Below are positions 7,465 to 17,346 of a stretch of DNA of 64,000 nucleotides, piece after piece. The position numbers were made by a program, and so were the translations under genes. Under the pieces are notes generated by a model that worked only from the letters and a program-made list of their open reading frames with translations, was not told the origin of the DNA and made no database searches. Within the stretch, counting starts at the first letter, position 1. Each line of letters starts with the position of its first letter. The stretch lies in contig NZ_JAKJSC010000011.1 in the NCBI RefSeq assembly GCF_029029525.1, positions 52,307-116,306 on the forward strand. Reading direction: 5' to 3'. Source of the stretch: Labilibaculum sp. DW002 (GTDB lineage: Bacteria; Bacteroidota; Bacteroidia; Bacteroidales; Marinifilaceae).

Positions 7465-10400
7465 TTATTTACATGCTTCTTGCAAGGCTTTAACCGCACC
7501 TTCTAGTTGCTGATCGATTCCTTTATCAATCTTACCCGGCATATTTTTAATGATAACTTCAGGAACAGTTTGATTGTTTTCCATCCATTCCCCTTTTTTA
7601 TTCTTAGCACTTACAGGAACCGATCCCCAAAGTACTTTCCCATTTTGCAACATTTCCCATCCTGCAAAACTACAAGTTCCAGGAACAGGCATACCAATCA
7701 TTTTTCCAATTCCTAAATCTTGATATCCACATGCAAAACAAGAGCCATCGCTATATTGAGCCTCTCCAACAAGTGCAACACTTGGCTTAGTCCATCTGTA
7801 GTTAGGTTCAAAACCTAAAACTCTGTCTTCAACAGCATAATCAAGAAAACGTACACCAGTCAAAAACATTGATAAGTCACCAACAAGGTCACCACCACCA
7901 TTAAAACGAGTATCTACAATCAATCCTTTTTTATCAAAATACTTACCCATCGCTTTTTCGTAGATGTCACGATATTTACCATCACTCATTCCAGGTAAAT
8001 GCACATAACCTAGCTTGCCATTACTCAATTTCTCTACATCAGCCTCATTCATCTTAATCCAACGATCATACAATAAACCACTTTCTTTTCTTAATGAAAT
8101 TGGTTTCATTGTAATGTCCTGAGATTTTTTAGTTGCAGGATCGTAAACATGTAGCAGTGTAATTTGACCTGCTTTACGATTTAAGTATTTCGCAAAATCA
8201 ACATTGCTATCTATACTAACACCATCAATATGCTGAATAATCATTCCCTTAGAGACTTTCAGACTCTGCTTGTCCAAAGGACCACCTTTCATGATCTCAT
8301 CAATCTTGATTCCTTCTCCTTTGTAAGAGTAGTCAATAAAGATTCCCAATGAAGCTGTTTTATCTCCGTTAGACATTCCACCATAGTAACGAGCTCCACA
8401 GTGAGATACATTCAATTCTCCTAACATCTCTGATAATAACTCAGAGAATTCAAAGTCGTTACCTACCGAACCTAACTTAGCTTGATAATTTACCTTAAGA
8501 GCATCCCAATCAACACCATGGTAATCCGAAATGTAAAACATCGATTTTACTCTCTTCCAAACATGATTGAACATTTGCTGACGTTCTGCAGTTACATCAA
8601 GTGTCATTTCTCCACTAATCGAAACAGGCTTAGTAGATTTCGCAGCCAAATCAACCTTAGACATACTTCCATCAGCTAAAAGGAAAAGATTTTTCATTTT
8701 CTTATCCCAAATTAAGCTTCCACTTTTGGCACCTAATTTAATTAGCATTTTGGTTGCCTTTGTTCTTAATTTAGTTGTCCAAAGGTTATATCCCTTTTCA
8801 AACTTAGCCAGATAATAAAGATCTTCTCCATCTTTTGAAAGTACAGCATCTGCTAATTTTGCAGAATGAATGGTCAATCGTTTTTTACGATCTTTCAATC
8901 CTTCCCAATCGAATGTAAGCGTGCTATCTTTTTTCACCTCATCCTTTTTAGCATCATCTTTCTTCTTCGATTTTTTCTTATCCTTATCAACTTTTTTCTC
9001 AGCCTCCTTTTTGGCTTTTTCTTTCGCTTCTTTTTCTTTCTTTTCGATTTCTTTTAACAAAGCGTAATCATCCTTGCTCATGTTAAATCGATCCCAAGAA
9101 TCTTTGGTAAAGAACATGGTATAAACATCCATTTGGCGAGAACCACTGTTGGCATATGAACGCAATCCGTGACGATCACTAAACCACAACATTTGCTTGC
9201 CACCATTTACCCAAATAGGACTAGCATCACCATAACCACTTTCGGTAAGGTTGATCATTTCTTGCTTTCCATCCGCCGAAATTAGAACCACTTCGCTATT
9301 GGCTAGCACTGGAGAATACTCTACCAATAACCATTTGCTATCTGGACTCCAAGAAAAATACTGATCGCCATCTCCCATGTAGAATAGTTGATCACCATTC
9401 ATAATGGTACGGATCTTTTTACTCTCAATATTATAAATCTTCAATGATCTTTTGTTCTCAATAAAAGCGATCTCTTTTCCATCAGGAGAAAATTTAGGCT
9501 GATAATTTTCATTCTCGTTGACAATTACTGGCTCTTCTTTCAACAAGGTTGAAGCATAAAAATATGGTTCTGTATCGCTTACTTTTTTACTCTGATAAAT
9601 TCCCCATTTGGCATTTCTTTCACTTGCGTAAAGAATGCTCTTTCCATCAGGAGAAAAGCTAACAAAACGTTCCTCTGCAGGAGTTGTTGTAATTCGCTTT
9701 GTCATTTTCGCCTCTACAGAAGAAACAAAAACTTCTCCTCTAGCAGTATAAGCAATCTCTTTTCCGTCAGGAGAAACAGCCATTTCTTTCACATTTCCTC
9801 TTACCGAGATAATTTGCTCGTTGTTGTTTTTTCCTTCGGTGTTGATCTTTACATTTACCTTTTGCTGATTTCCATCAGTCATGGTAAACAACTCTCCATT
9901 ATGAGTATAGCAAAGCGCTCCGTTGTTTGCCATACTTAAATAGCGAACCGGATGCATTTTGAAATCAGTTATCTGTTCCTTGTTAGCAGGATTATCCAAT
10001 GCCAATTTATGAACATTAAAACATCCACTTTCTTCGCTTAAATAATAGATACTCTTTTCATCAGTACTGTAAACAGGATTTCTATCTTCACCATTAAAAC
10101 TAGTGATCATCGTGTGTTTATTCGCCTTTTTATCGTATTTCCAGATATCACGCGTAATGGCAGAAGTGTGATGCTTACGAAATTCGTTTTCACCACCTTT
10201 TTTATCATGATAAATCATTTGATTACCATCCTTACTCACCTGAATATCTTCAGCAGGAATTGTCCAAATTTGATCAACACGTCCTCCATTGGCAGCAACC
10301 TGATACAACTCTGGTTGCGATCTTGTTGGGTATTGACGATGACTGGCTGCATCTAATCTTTGAGCTCCAAAAATCACATTCTTGTCATCATTGCTAAATG

Positions 10401-10740
10401 AATATGGATATTCATTAGTTGAATGGTAAGTTAAACGCTTGGCTGCTCCACCATTTGCATTAATCACAAAGATGTCGAAGTTTCCATATCGCTCCGATGC
10501 AAAAGCAATTTTGCTTCCATCGTGACTCCAAACTGGCATAAAATCGTGTGCTTTATGAAAGGTAAGTGGGCGCGCTTCGCCTCCTTTTGACGCTACCAAA
10601 TATAGATCTCCCTTGTTGGCAAATACAATCTGTTCTCCATTCGGAGAAATTGCTGCATAACGTATCCATTCAGCATTACCGATAGCCGAAACGAATCCGC
10701 TCAATAATACAGCGAATAGTAAAATAAAAGTTCTTTTCAT
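7465..10740 (-). CDS. Tricorn-like S41 protease with TolB-type propellers
   Basis: Large exported peptidase. The ATG at 10740 (1091 aa) is chosen over a TTG at 10773, as it gives a standard signal peptide ending near residue 23. The N-terminal half carries repeated WD/PD40 blades (PNGEQIVFAN, HDGSKIAFASERYG, PDGKSILYASER), forming one or two beta-propellers. A Lys/Glu-rich charged linker lies near residues 555-600. A C-terminal core region is followed by PDZ and an S41 catalytic domain with LPGMSDG, DTRFNGGGDL and YSDGS, whose Ser at about 997 is the likely nucleophile. Tricorn enzymes degrade peptides; here the location is the periplasm or outside. It is monocistronic and convergent with the plsY operon. 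Confidence 0.9.
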   Translation of the reverse strand: MKRTFILLFAVLLSGFVSAIGNAEWIRYAAISPNGEQIVFANKGDLYLVASKGGEARPLTFHKAHDFMPVWSHDGSKIAFASERYGNFDIFVINANGGAAKRLTYHSTNEYPYSFSNDDKNVIFGAQRLDAASHRQYPTRSQPELYQVAANGGRVDQIWTIPAEDIQVSKDGNQMIYHDKKGGENEFRKHHTSAITRDIWKYDKKANKHTMITSFNGEDRNPVYSTDEKSIYYLSEESGCFNVHKLALDNPANKEQITDFKMHPVRYLSMANNGALCYTHNGELFTMTDGNQQKVNVKINTEGKNNNEQIISVRGNVKEMAVSPDGKEIAYTARGEVFVSSVEAKMTKRITTTPAEERFVSFSPDGKSILYASERNAKWGIYQSKKVSDTEPYFYASTLLKEEPVIVNENENYQPKFSPDGKEIAFIENKRSLKIYNIESKKIRTIMNGDQLFYMGDGDQYFSWSPDSKWLLVEYSPVLANSEVVLISADGKQEMINLTESGYGDASPIWVNGGKQMLWFSDRHGLRSYANSGSRQMDVYTMFFTKDSWDRFNMSKDDYALLKEIEKKEKEAKEKAKKEAEKKVDKDKKKSKKKDDAKKDEVKKDSTLTFDWEGLKDRKKRLTIHSAKLADAVLSKDGEDLYYLAKFEKGYNLWTTKLRTKATKMLIKLGAKSGSLIWDKKMKNLFLLADGSMSKVDLAAKSTKPVSISGEMTLDVTAERQQMFNHVWKRVKSMFYISDYHGVDWDALKVNYQAKLGSVGNDFEFSELLSEMLGELNVSHCGARYYGGMSNGDKTASLGIFIDYSYKGEGIKIDEIMKGGPLDKQSLKVSKGMIIQHIDGVSIDSNVDFAKYLNRKAGQITLLHVYDPATKKSQDITMKPISLRKESGLLYDRWIKMNEADVEKLSNGKLGYVHLPGMSDGKYRDIYEKAMGKYFDKKGLIVDTRFNGGGDLVGDLSMFLTGVRFLDYAVEDRVLGFEPNYRWTKPSVALVGEAQYSDGSCFACGYQDLGIGKMIGMPVPGTCSFAGWEMLQNGKVLWGSVPVSAKNKKGEWMENNQTVPEVIIKNMPGKIDKGIDQQLEGAVKALQEACK

Positions 10741-11092
10741 TAGTGTGTGTGTCTTGTTAAAAAATACAGACAATAGAGTGATTTGTTAAATTCTAGTGCC
10801 TGAGGATAAAATTAGATAAAAATTTAAACCTAATGTTTTAAAGGCACAATTAATCGGGCTTTCTTTGATGTGTTATTGAATTTTGGTGTGGAAATTCAGC
10901 TTATAAAGCTATAAAAATTTCAAGAAGTATAAGCACAAATGTAAAATAAGAATATCACGAAATACCTTTTTGGAAATTCGTTGGACAATACAAAAAGCTT
11001 TACCACAGAGAAAATAAACTGAACAATCCATTAAAAATAATCACCACAGAGAGCACTGAGCTACACAGAGAAAAAAAACACTAAGAAAATCA

Positions 11093-11210
11093 GAATCCGC
11101 AGGATTCAAATGTTTATAGGACGAATAATACAATATGAACATATGACCCCGATGGGGTCAAATATCCTCTTTCCCACCAAATGCTATAAACATCAAATCC
11201 CTCTGGGATT
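11093..11210 (+). repeat. Three-hairpin REP-like element, copy A
   Basis: Three perfect short palindromes in fixed order: GAATCC-GCA-GGATTC (11093-11107), TGACCCC-GAT-GGGGTCA (11144-11160) and AATCCC-TCT-GGGATT (11196-11210). The linkers contain ATGTTTATAG and CTATAAACAT, which are themselves inverted with respect to each other. The same structure recurs at three other sites in the window. Confidence 0.9.
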
Positions 11211-11445
11211 ACCACAAAGGACAAAGAAAATAGTTAACCACCAAGGCAAACAAAGTACAGCACGAAGAACACAAAGGAAATTAATTGTATTGTCCAAACA
11301 AGCAAGTATGGAATGAGCAACGCAGGTGGGGAACCCATAGGTGAAAATGATGACAAAAAAGAAATTCTGTGGAGTGAGGAACGAACTACACTATTATTTC
11401 TTTTCATCATTGATCCGTAATGGGTCACCGAGAGCTCTCTCCTAG

Positions 11446-11564
11446 TCCCGAAATCTTTCGGGATTGTTTACTTTTCATCAATGTACCGAACAAAGTGAGA
11501 TCATGAATGCCCGTGAAAATTATGAATGAATCAAAAGTAAAAGTCTGTCCAACTTGAGGACAAA
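11446..11564 (+). repeat. Hairpin plus MITE-like inverted repeat, copy 1
   Basis: A perfect 8-bp stem (TCCCGAAA-TC-TTTCGGGA, 11446-11463) is followed by a 99-bp unit at 11466-11564. That unit starts GTTTACTTTTCATC and carries the inverse GAATCAAAAGTAAAAG near 11529-11544. The 99-bp unit recurs at 16256-16354 with three substitutions by eye. No transposase is present. Confidence 0.8.
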
Positions 11565-11758
11565 ATAAAAGGTATTACTGCAAAGCAATACATTCACCAC
11601 AGAGGGCACTGAGGAACACAAAGAAAAAAAATTAACCACAAAGGAAAATGAAGTACATCACGAAGTAACTCAAAGGGAATAATTGCACGACCCATTAAAA
11701 ACATTTACCACAGAGAGCACTGAGTTACACAGAGAAAAAAAACACGCTAAGAAAATCA

Positions 11759-11875
11759 GAATCCGCAGGATTCAAATGTTTATAGGACGAATAATGCAAT
11801 ATGAACATATGACCCCGCTGGGGTCAAATATCCTCTTTCCACCAAATGCTATAAACATCAAATCTCTCTGGGATT
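11759..11875 (+). repeat. Three-hairpin REP-like element, copy B
   Basis: Same order and orientation as copy A. Hairpins are at 11759-11773, 11810-11826 (loop GCT in place of GAT, stem intact) and 11861-11875 (one C-to-T change in the left arm). The loop change with an unbroken stem suggests that structure is conserved. Confidence 0.88.
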
Positions 11876-11910
11876 AGCAAAAATCACAGACAAATTTCTG
11901 ACAATATTCT

Positions 11911-13698
11911 CTAATTGTACTTGGTTACAATTTCATCAATTTTAGATAGGTCTTTTTTGATCCACTCTGCTAGAAAGTATTTATTAGCTTCCTCCGTCAT
12001 CTCCATAGCCAATTGTTTAATTCTGTCTATATTTTTTTGATTTGGAGTTTGTGTCTGCAATTTATCGTATGCAATTACTAACTCTTTTTTTGCACTAAAT
12101 TGATCTAAGGGTGTTAGAATAGCATGCTTTAGCATCTCATCAATTGTGCTGATCACAGCTTCATAATCTTTAAAGTCATTTAGAATACTAATTTTAGTAT
12201 CATACGCCGAATTATATTTGGGTCTGTTCTCAATATATTTATTAACAAACTCCAAGGCTTTATCTTTATTCCCAAGATTACTATAACAAACGGCAGTCAA
12301 TCTATTTTTTTTGGCAGATTCAAGTGTCGAACTTTTTGCATATTCGATTAAAGCCCTATAATACTCATTATCACGTTTCTTTTTCCCACCAAAACTCTCT
12401 CGATGCCATTTGGAAAAAGCTAACTTGCTATTTAAATCTTTTAAAGCTTGGCTAGCTTTCGCTTCTTTAAAAACAGAAACCTTTTCACTTGCAATATCAT
12501 ATTCTAAGAACTGTCCTAATCCAGCTAATCTTTCAGCATATGAGAAATATATTTTATTGTTCGTGTTATCCATAATGCAGCTCTTAACAGTCATGTCATT
12601 ATTTATGCCAATGTAATATGGATCATGCTCTAGGTGATAGTATTCAGTTGACGACACCATTTTGTAAGCTTTCTCAACTAAATTGTTATCGTTAATTTTC
12701 TGATTGAGTTCTTTCAATTTATCTTCTCTAGCGATATTCCAATCTTTGTGCTCACTAATAGAACTATATTCAAATCGTCCTTCATCAGATAATGAAAGAT
12801 TGGTAACCGCTATCATATTGTCTTTCATGTCATTTTTAATCATCCTACCGCGTGACAATTCATAAACAGCTGCCAAATGATCTTTTTTACTCCCTACTGT
12901 AATGAACCAGCCATGAGTACTATAAGTTTTAAATAGTTCATCCACTTCAGATAATTCGTCGGCATTCTCCATTACCTGTCTTAATTTATAAGGCATTGGC
13001 ATATCGATGCTGTAATCACTTCCTTTTTTCCCATCTGGAACGGAGCTATAATTGCTATTAATTGACATACTCAATCCTTTATGGTTCATACCTGTGTAGG
13101 CTGCAGGATAACTTACAAATGACAATATTGTGCTTGGTATTTTTCCTTTACGATGATAATTTACAATCAGTGGGTAATGAGTAAATATTTCAATATTTGG
13201 CCAATCTAAATTCCGGCCATGAATAATTCCCTCTTCATTTTTTAACACGAAAGAAGTACAACTGATATCGAAAAATAGTTGTGGAAAATAAGCCATTGTT
13301 TTTACTTCTCGAATATTCAAATCACAACCTGCTGCCATTCCCTCTAATTCTTCAATAAATTCCCTTGGCATCCTTTTCTCTATCTTTCTAATTTTAGATT
13401 TCAAAACTTTTTTAGCAATCCATTTTTTCAAAAAGAATTTCCCAACAAAAGAATCTATAATGCTATCAACTTTTACATCCAAATCAAGAATTTGATCGTT
13501 CATCAGAACTCCATATTGCAGCCCCATTTCAAACGACTCCCCTTTAACCGTTAAAAAAGGCACTCCTTCTTTTACAAACAAGCTTCCTTCATGAAAAGTT
13601 CTTACACCATTGTTCTCCTCATATTTATACTCTTGCGAAAAAACAAGTCCGGAATAAAAAACACAAATAAGAAGTAAGAGTAATTGCTTTATTTTCAT
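11911..13698 (-). CDS. Exported C45/NAAA-like Ntn-hydrolase
   Basis: Probable linear amide hydrolase of the choloylglycine hydrolase / acyl-CoA:6-APA acyltransferase (C45) group. The ATG at 13698 (595 aa) gives a signal peptide ending at VFSQ. The nucleophile is most likely Cys147 in DISCTSFVL, followed by the family pattern GIIHGRNLDWPN and later GMNHKGLSMSINSNYSS. Residues after about 420 look helical and repeat-like (TPR-like, LTAVCYSNLGNKDKALEF). C45 enzymes usually mature by cleavage before the Cys; the long N-terminal part here would be the pro-segment (inference). The substrate, bile-salt, N-acyl amide or lipid amide, cannot be decided. The gene is flanked on its 3' side by a repeat island. 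Confidence 0.82.
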   Translation of the reverse strand: MKIKQLLLLLICVFYSGLVFSQEYKYEENNGVRTFHEGSLFVKEGVPFLTVKGESFEMGLQYGVLMNDQILDLDVKVDSIIDSFVGKFFLKKWIAKKVLKSKIRKIEKRMPREFIEELEGMAAGCDLNIREVKTMAYFPQLFFDISCTSFVLKNEEGIIHGRNLDWPNIEIFTHYPLIVNYHRKGKIPSTILSFVSYPAAYTGMNHKGLSMSINSNYSSVPDGKKGSDYSIDMPMPYKLRQVMENADELSEVDELFKTYSTHGWFITVGSKKDHLAAVYELSRGRMIKNDMKDNMIAVTNLSLSDEGRFEYSSISEHKDWNIAREDKLKELNQKINDNNLVEKAYKMVSSTEYYHLEHDPYYIGINNDMTVKSCIMDNTNNKIYFSYAERLAGLGQFLEYDIASEKVSVFKEAKASQALKDLNSKLAFSKWHRESFGGKKKRDNEYYRALIEYAKSSTLESAKKNRLTAVCYSNLGNKDKALEFVNKYIENRPKYNSAYDTKISILNDFKDYEAVISTIDEMLKHAILTPLDQFSAKKELVIAYDKLQTQTPNQKNIDRIKQLAMEMTEEANKYFLAEWIKKDLSKIDEIVTKYN

Positions 13699-13936
13699 GG
13701 CAGTTAAAATGATATTGAATGAATAGTAAAAAAACACAATAGCTAGTAAAAATCACATGTTTTCAAATCGATTTCATTGTAAATTTATAAGATTGAAAAC
13801 ATACATAATAAACCTAAGGTGTAAATGTACATAATTTTATCCCTGAAGACGAAAACCCAATGGTTTTATAATAGAATACAACAAAATCTCCCCTCTATTA
13901 AGCCGTATTTATCGATGCATGTACACAGGGCATTTC

Positions 13937-13944
13937 TATTTTTG
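13937..13944 (+). promoter_or_regulatory. Possible -7 box of the fucosidase gene
   Basis: TATTTTTG matches the Bacteroidota -7 consensus TAnnTTTG and lies 38 bp before the ATG of the fucosidase gene. No convincing TTTG -33 element is visible at the expected distance, so the call is tentative. Confidence 0.35.
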
Positions 13945-13982
13945 TATTACAAAAGCTACACAATTAATAAAAAGAAGATATA

Positions 13983-15509
13983 ATGAGTAAGAAGTTATTT
14001 ATTGTTGCATTAGTACTGATGCTTGTAAGCAATCATAGCATTGGTCAGAAGAAATACAAAGCCGACTGGGAATCTCTAAAAACTTATGAGATACCACAAT
14101 GGTATAAAGATGCTAAATTTGGAATTTTCATTCATTGGGGCCCAACAACAGTACCGGCAAACAATGCGGAATGGTACGGATTTCATATGTGGAACGAAGG
14201 TGAAGTTGATGCTCTTGGAAATCCAAGTAAAAAAGCTTCGAGTGCCTACAATTTCCACAAGGAAAACTTTGGTGACCCTGCCGAATATGGATACACCAAA
14301 TTCATTCCAGAATTTAAAGCTGAAAATTTTGACCCAAAAGAATGGATTGACCTGTTTGTTGAAGCAGGAGCAAAATATGTTGTACCCGTAGGAGAACATT
14401 GCGATGGATTTGCCATGTACAATTCAAAAATTACACGATGGAACTCGGTAGAAATGGGACCAAAAAAAGATATTGTTGGTGAACTGTTCTCGGAAGCACG
14501 AAAACAAGGTTTAAAAGTGGGTACTTCTTCGCATTATGCTTACGGTTGGCACTGGTGGACTTACAAAGACAAATTCGAAACTACAAATCCTGAACTAAGA
14601 GATTTTTATTGGGATGCTCACGATCGTTGGGAACCTGCATCAAAAGAATGGGTGAAAAATTGGTACAACCGCACCATGGATATGATGACGCAATACCAAC
14701 CTGATCTATTATGGTTCGACCTTGGATTTTGTGAGCCTGCTTATGAAGATGCCCGCAAAAAAATACTAGCCAATTACTACAATCAAGGTTTGAAAAACGA
14801 TCAGGAAGTTGTATTGAACTACAAAAACATCCAATGGAAACCGGTACCTGATGGTGCTGCAGTATTGGATTTGGAAAGTGGAAAGCTTGACAGAATCCGT
14901 AAAGATGTTTGGCAAACGGACATGAGTTTAGGCGGCTGGCGTTGGGGATATTGTGAGCCTTATGAAATGCGAGATGCAAGTAATTATATACAAGACCTGA
15001 TCGATATTGTAAGTAAAAATGGCGTTCTATTGCTAAATGTTGCTCCTAACAAACATGGCGTTATTCCTGATGACCAGAAAGCAATTTTAAGAGATATTGG
15101 GGGATGGTTAAAAGTAAATGGTGAAGGAATCTACGAAAGTGTACCGTTTACCGTTTTTGGACAAGGACCAACTAATGCCGAGATGCGCATTCATGCAAAC
15201 ATACACGAAAAAGGTTTTACTTCAGATGATTTCCGTTATACCCAAAACGAACAGAATATCTACGCTTTTTGGATGAAAGCAGACGATAGAAAAGTAATTT
15301 CCTTGGATGCATTTGGTTCTGAAAATCGAATCATTAATGATGCCATTAGCAAGGTAAGTCTGTTAGGATACGATTCCGAAATAAATTGGATTCAACAAAA
15401 AAATGAGTTGGTTATTCAACTACCTGCAAATTTTTCATCTAAAAACCCTCCTTGTTTTAAAATAGAACTGGAAGCAATGCCAAGTGATATTTTTAATACC
15501 AAAAAATAA
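13983..15509 (+). CDS. GH29 alpha-L-fucosidase
   Basis: Exported glycosidase that removes alpha-L-fucose from glycans. A signal peptide (residues 1-21, ending SIGQ) leads into a GH29 catalytic domain. Family landmarks are KFGIFIHWGP near residue 47, EHCDGFAMYNS near 138, and LLWFDLGF with the presumed nucleophile Asp246. A C-terminal beta domain completes the 508 residues, a normal length. It is monocistronic, ending at a strong terminator, and no SusC/SusD pair is next to it, so it is not part of a classical polysaccharide utilisation locus here. Fucose-rich algal or host glycans are the probable target. Confidence 0.93.
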   Translation: MSKKLFIVALVLMLVSNHSIGQKKYKADWESLKTYEIPQWYKDAKFGIFIHWGPTTVPANNAEWYGFHMWNEGEVDALGNPSKKASSAYNFHKENFGDPAEYGYTKFIPEFKAENFDPKEWIDLFVEAGAKYVVPVGEHCDGFAMYNSKITRWNSVEMGPKKDIVGELFSEARKQGLKVGTSSHYAYGWHWWTYKDKFETTNPELRDFYWDAHDRWEPASKEWVKNWYNRTMDMMTQYQPDLLWFDLGFCEPAYEDARKKILANYYNQGLKNDQEVVLNYKNIQWKPVPDGAAVLDLESGKLDRIRKDVWQTDMSLGGWRWGYCEPYEMRDASNYIQDLIDIVSKNGVLLLNVAPNKHGVIPDDQKAILRDIGGWLKVNGEGIYESVPFTVFGQGPTNAEMRIHANIHEKGFTSDDFRYTQNEQNIYAFWMKADDRKVISLDAFGSENRIINDAISKVSLLGYDSEINWIQQKNELVIQLPANFSSKNPPCFKIELEAMPSDIFNTKK

Positions 15510-15545
15510 GAATACGAGGAACTAAATTCCCAAAACAATGTAACT

Positions 15546-15580
15546 AATAAGCTCAGATTAAAAATCTGAGCTTATTTTGT
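15546..15580 (+). terminator. Terminator of the fucosidase gene
   Basis: A perfect 13-bp stem pairs 15546-15558 with 15564-15576 around a TAAAA loop, followed by a T-rich tail. It begins 37 bp after the stop codon. Confidence 0.9.
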
Positions 15581-15800
15581 TTTAAAATCTCAACTTTCTT
15601 TATGGGAAACTGAGATTACACGATCCATTAAAAGCATTCACCACAGAGAGCACCGAGGAAAACAGAGAAAAAAGATATAACCACCAAGAAAAACGAAGTA
15701 CAGCACAAAGAGCACAAAGGGAATTATTACACGATCCATTAAAACAATCACCACAAAGGAACACCGAGCTACACAGAGAAAAAACACGCTAAGAAAATCA

Positions 15801-15917
15801 GAATCCGTAGGATTCAAATGTTTATAGAACCAATAATGTAATATGAACATATGACCCCGATGGGGTCAAATAACCTGATTTCTCTAAATCCTATAAACAT
15901 GAAATCCCTCTGGGATT
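15801..15917 (+). repeat. Three-hairpin REP-like element, copy C
   Basis: Hairpins at 15801-15815 (loop GTA), 15852-15868 and 15903-15917, same order and orientation as the copies in the left island. Linker bases differ more than stem bases. Confidence 0.88.
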
Positions 15918-16149
15918 ACCACAAAGGACAAAGATCATAGATAACCACCAAGGCAAACAAAGTCCATCACGAAGAACACAAAAAAATTAATTACACAATC
16001 CATTAAAAACAATCACCACAGAGGCACCGAGGGACACAGAGAAAAAACAAAGCTGCACTAAGATCCGCATTAGAAAAAAAACACGTTAAGAAAATCAGAA
16101 TAATGGAGCGTTAAAAAAACTGGCATGTTTGAGGAACGTTAGACACGAA

Positions 16150-16354
16150 TCCCGATTTTTCGGGACCAGCGAAGCTGGGTGGCTAAAAGGACGAGTTCCA
16201 GGTTTTAGCGAAATGATCTGATTTTTAGTGATTTTTTCTTCTGCGGTAGATTTTTGTTTACTTTTCATCAATGTACCGAACAAAGTGAGATCATGAATGC
16301 CCTTGAAAATTATGAATGAATCAAAAGTAAAAGTCCGTCCGACTTGAGGACAAA
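16150..16354 (+). repeat. Hairpins plus MITE-like inverted repeat, copy 2
   Basis: Two adjacent hairpins, TCCCGA-TTTT-TCGGGA (16150-16165) and CCAGC-GAA-GCTGG (16166-16178), precede the 99-bp unit at 16256-16354. That unit is nearly identical to 11466-11564 and has the same inverted ends. Confidence 0.8.
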
Positions 16355-17121
16355 GCAAAAGGTATAAAACCAAGATGAATAATTGCGCTATTCCTTAAAA
16401 ACAATCACCACCGAGAGCACTGAGGAACACAGAGAAAAAAGTTTAACCACAACGGAAAACGAAGGACAGCACGAAGTAACACAAAGAAAATTAACTGCAC
16501 GATCCATTAAAAACATTTACCACATAGAGCACTGAGGAACACAGAGAAAAAAATAACCACCAAGGCAAACAAAGTCCATCACGAAGAACACAAAGGAATT
16601 AATTACACAATCCATTAAAAACAATCACCACAGAGAAGCACTGAGCTACACAGAGAAAAAAATAACCACCAAGAAAAACGAAGTCCATCACGAAGAACAC
16701 AAAGCAAAAGGTATAAAACCAAGATGAATAATTGCGCTATTCCTTAAAAACAATCACCACCGAGAGCACTGAGGAACACAGAGAAAAAAGTTTAACCACA
16801 ACGGAAAACGAAGGACAGCACGAAGTAACACAAAGAAAATTAACTGCACGATCCATTAAAAACATTTACCACATAGAGCACTGAGGAACACAGAGAAAAA
16901 AATAACCACCAAGGCAAACAAAGTCCATCACGAAGAACACAAAGGAATTAATTACACAATCCATTAAAAACAATCACCACAGAGAAGCACTGAGCTACAC
17001 AGAGAAAAAAATAACCACCAAGAAAAACGAAGTCCATCACGAAGAACACAAAGCAAAAGGTATAAAACCAAGATGAATAATTGCGCTATTCCTTAAAAAC
17101 AATCACCACCGAGAGCACTGA
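16352..17121 (+). repeat. Perfect 349-bp tandem duplication
   Basis: Unit 1 (16352-16700) and unit 2 (16701-17049) are identical base for base by eye. A third partial copy starts at 17050 and stays identical for about 70 bases before diverging near 17122. Each unit contains four CACAGAG-type subrepeats. Confidence 0.9.
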
Positions 17122-17154
17122 GTTACACAGTGAAAAAACACGCTAAGAAAATCA

Positions 17155-17271
17155 GAATCAGTAGGATTCAAATGTTTATAGAAACAATAATTTAGTATGA
17201 ACATATGACCCCGATGGGGTCAAATAACCTGCTTTCTTCAAATCCTATAAACATGAAATCCCTCTGGGATT
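17155..17271 (+). repeat. Three-hairpin REP-like element, copy D
   Basis: Hairpins at 17155-17169 (one mismatch in the stem), 17206-17222 and 17257-17271. It closes the right island just before the 21-bp-phased array. Confidence 0.88.
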
Positions 17272-17346
17272 AATTCACTACCCAAAAGTGTTAGTGCGAA
17301 AATAAAATAAACCTACGATAGCTTTCAAAATCCCTATAAACACTAA

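Larger units (their letters stand above)
10983..11895. repeat. Left intergenic repeat island (CACAGAG-type repeats with REP elements)
   Basis: A stretch of about 0.9 kb without a credible gene between the tricorn-like protease and the C45 hydrolase. It consists of imperfect copies of an A-rich unit (core CACAGAGAGCACTGAG followed by ACACAGAGAAAA), a companion unit (ACCACAAAGGACAAAG), two three-hairpin elements and one MITE-like inverted repeat. Short ORFs read through the repeats in several frames, giving low-complexity TEGTE/HREK-like peptides, which I treat as spurious. The 10741-10982 part shows only an AT-rich leader. Confidence 0.85.
15610..17275. repeat. Right intergenic repeat island
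   Basis: About 1.7 kb with no credible gene, built from the same units as the island at 11 kb: CACAGAG-type repeats, two three-hairpin elements (15801-15917, 17155-17271), a second hairpin/MITE-like unit (16150-16354) and a perfect tandem duplication (16352-17121). The two islands bracket the C45 hydrolase and fucosidase genes in direct orientation. ORFs within it are low-complexity read-through of repeats. Confidence 0.88.

Noticed and set aside
8866..9067. Phe/Ser-rich ORFs antisense to the tricorn-like gene
   Set aside because: They are the reverse strand of the Lys/Glu-rich linker of the protease and have no independent signals.
11110..11428. Short ORFs on both strands within the left repeat island
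   Set aside because: Low-complexity translations of CACAGAG-type repeats. Similar spurious ORFs appear wherever the repeat does.
16095..16373. Minus-strand 92-aa ORF in the repeat island
   Set aside because: It is read-through of the hairpin/MITE-like unit, copied in part at 11.5 kb without the frame being kept.
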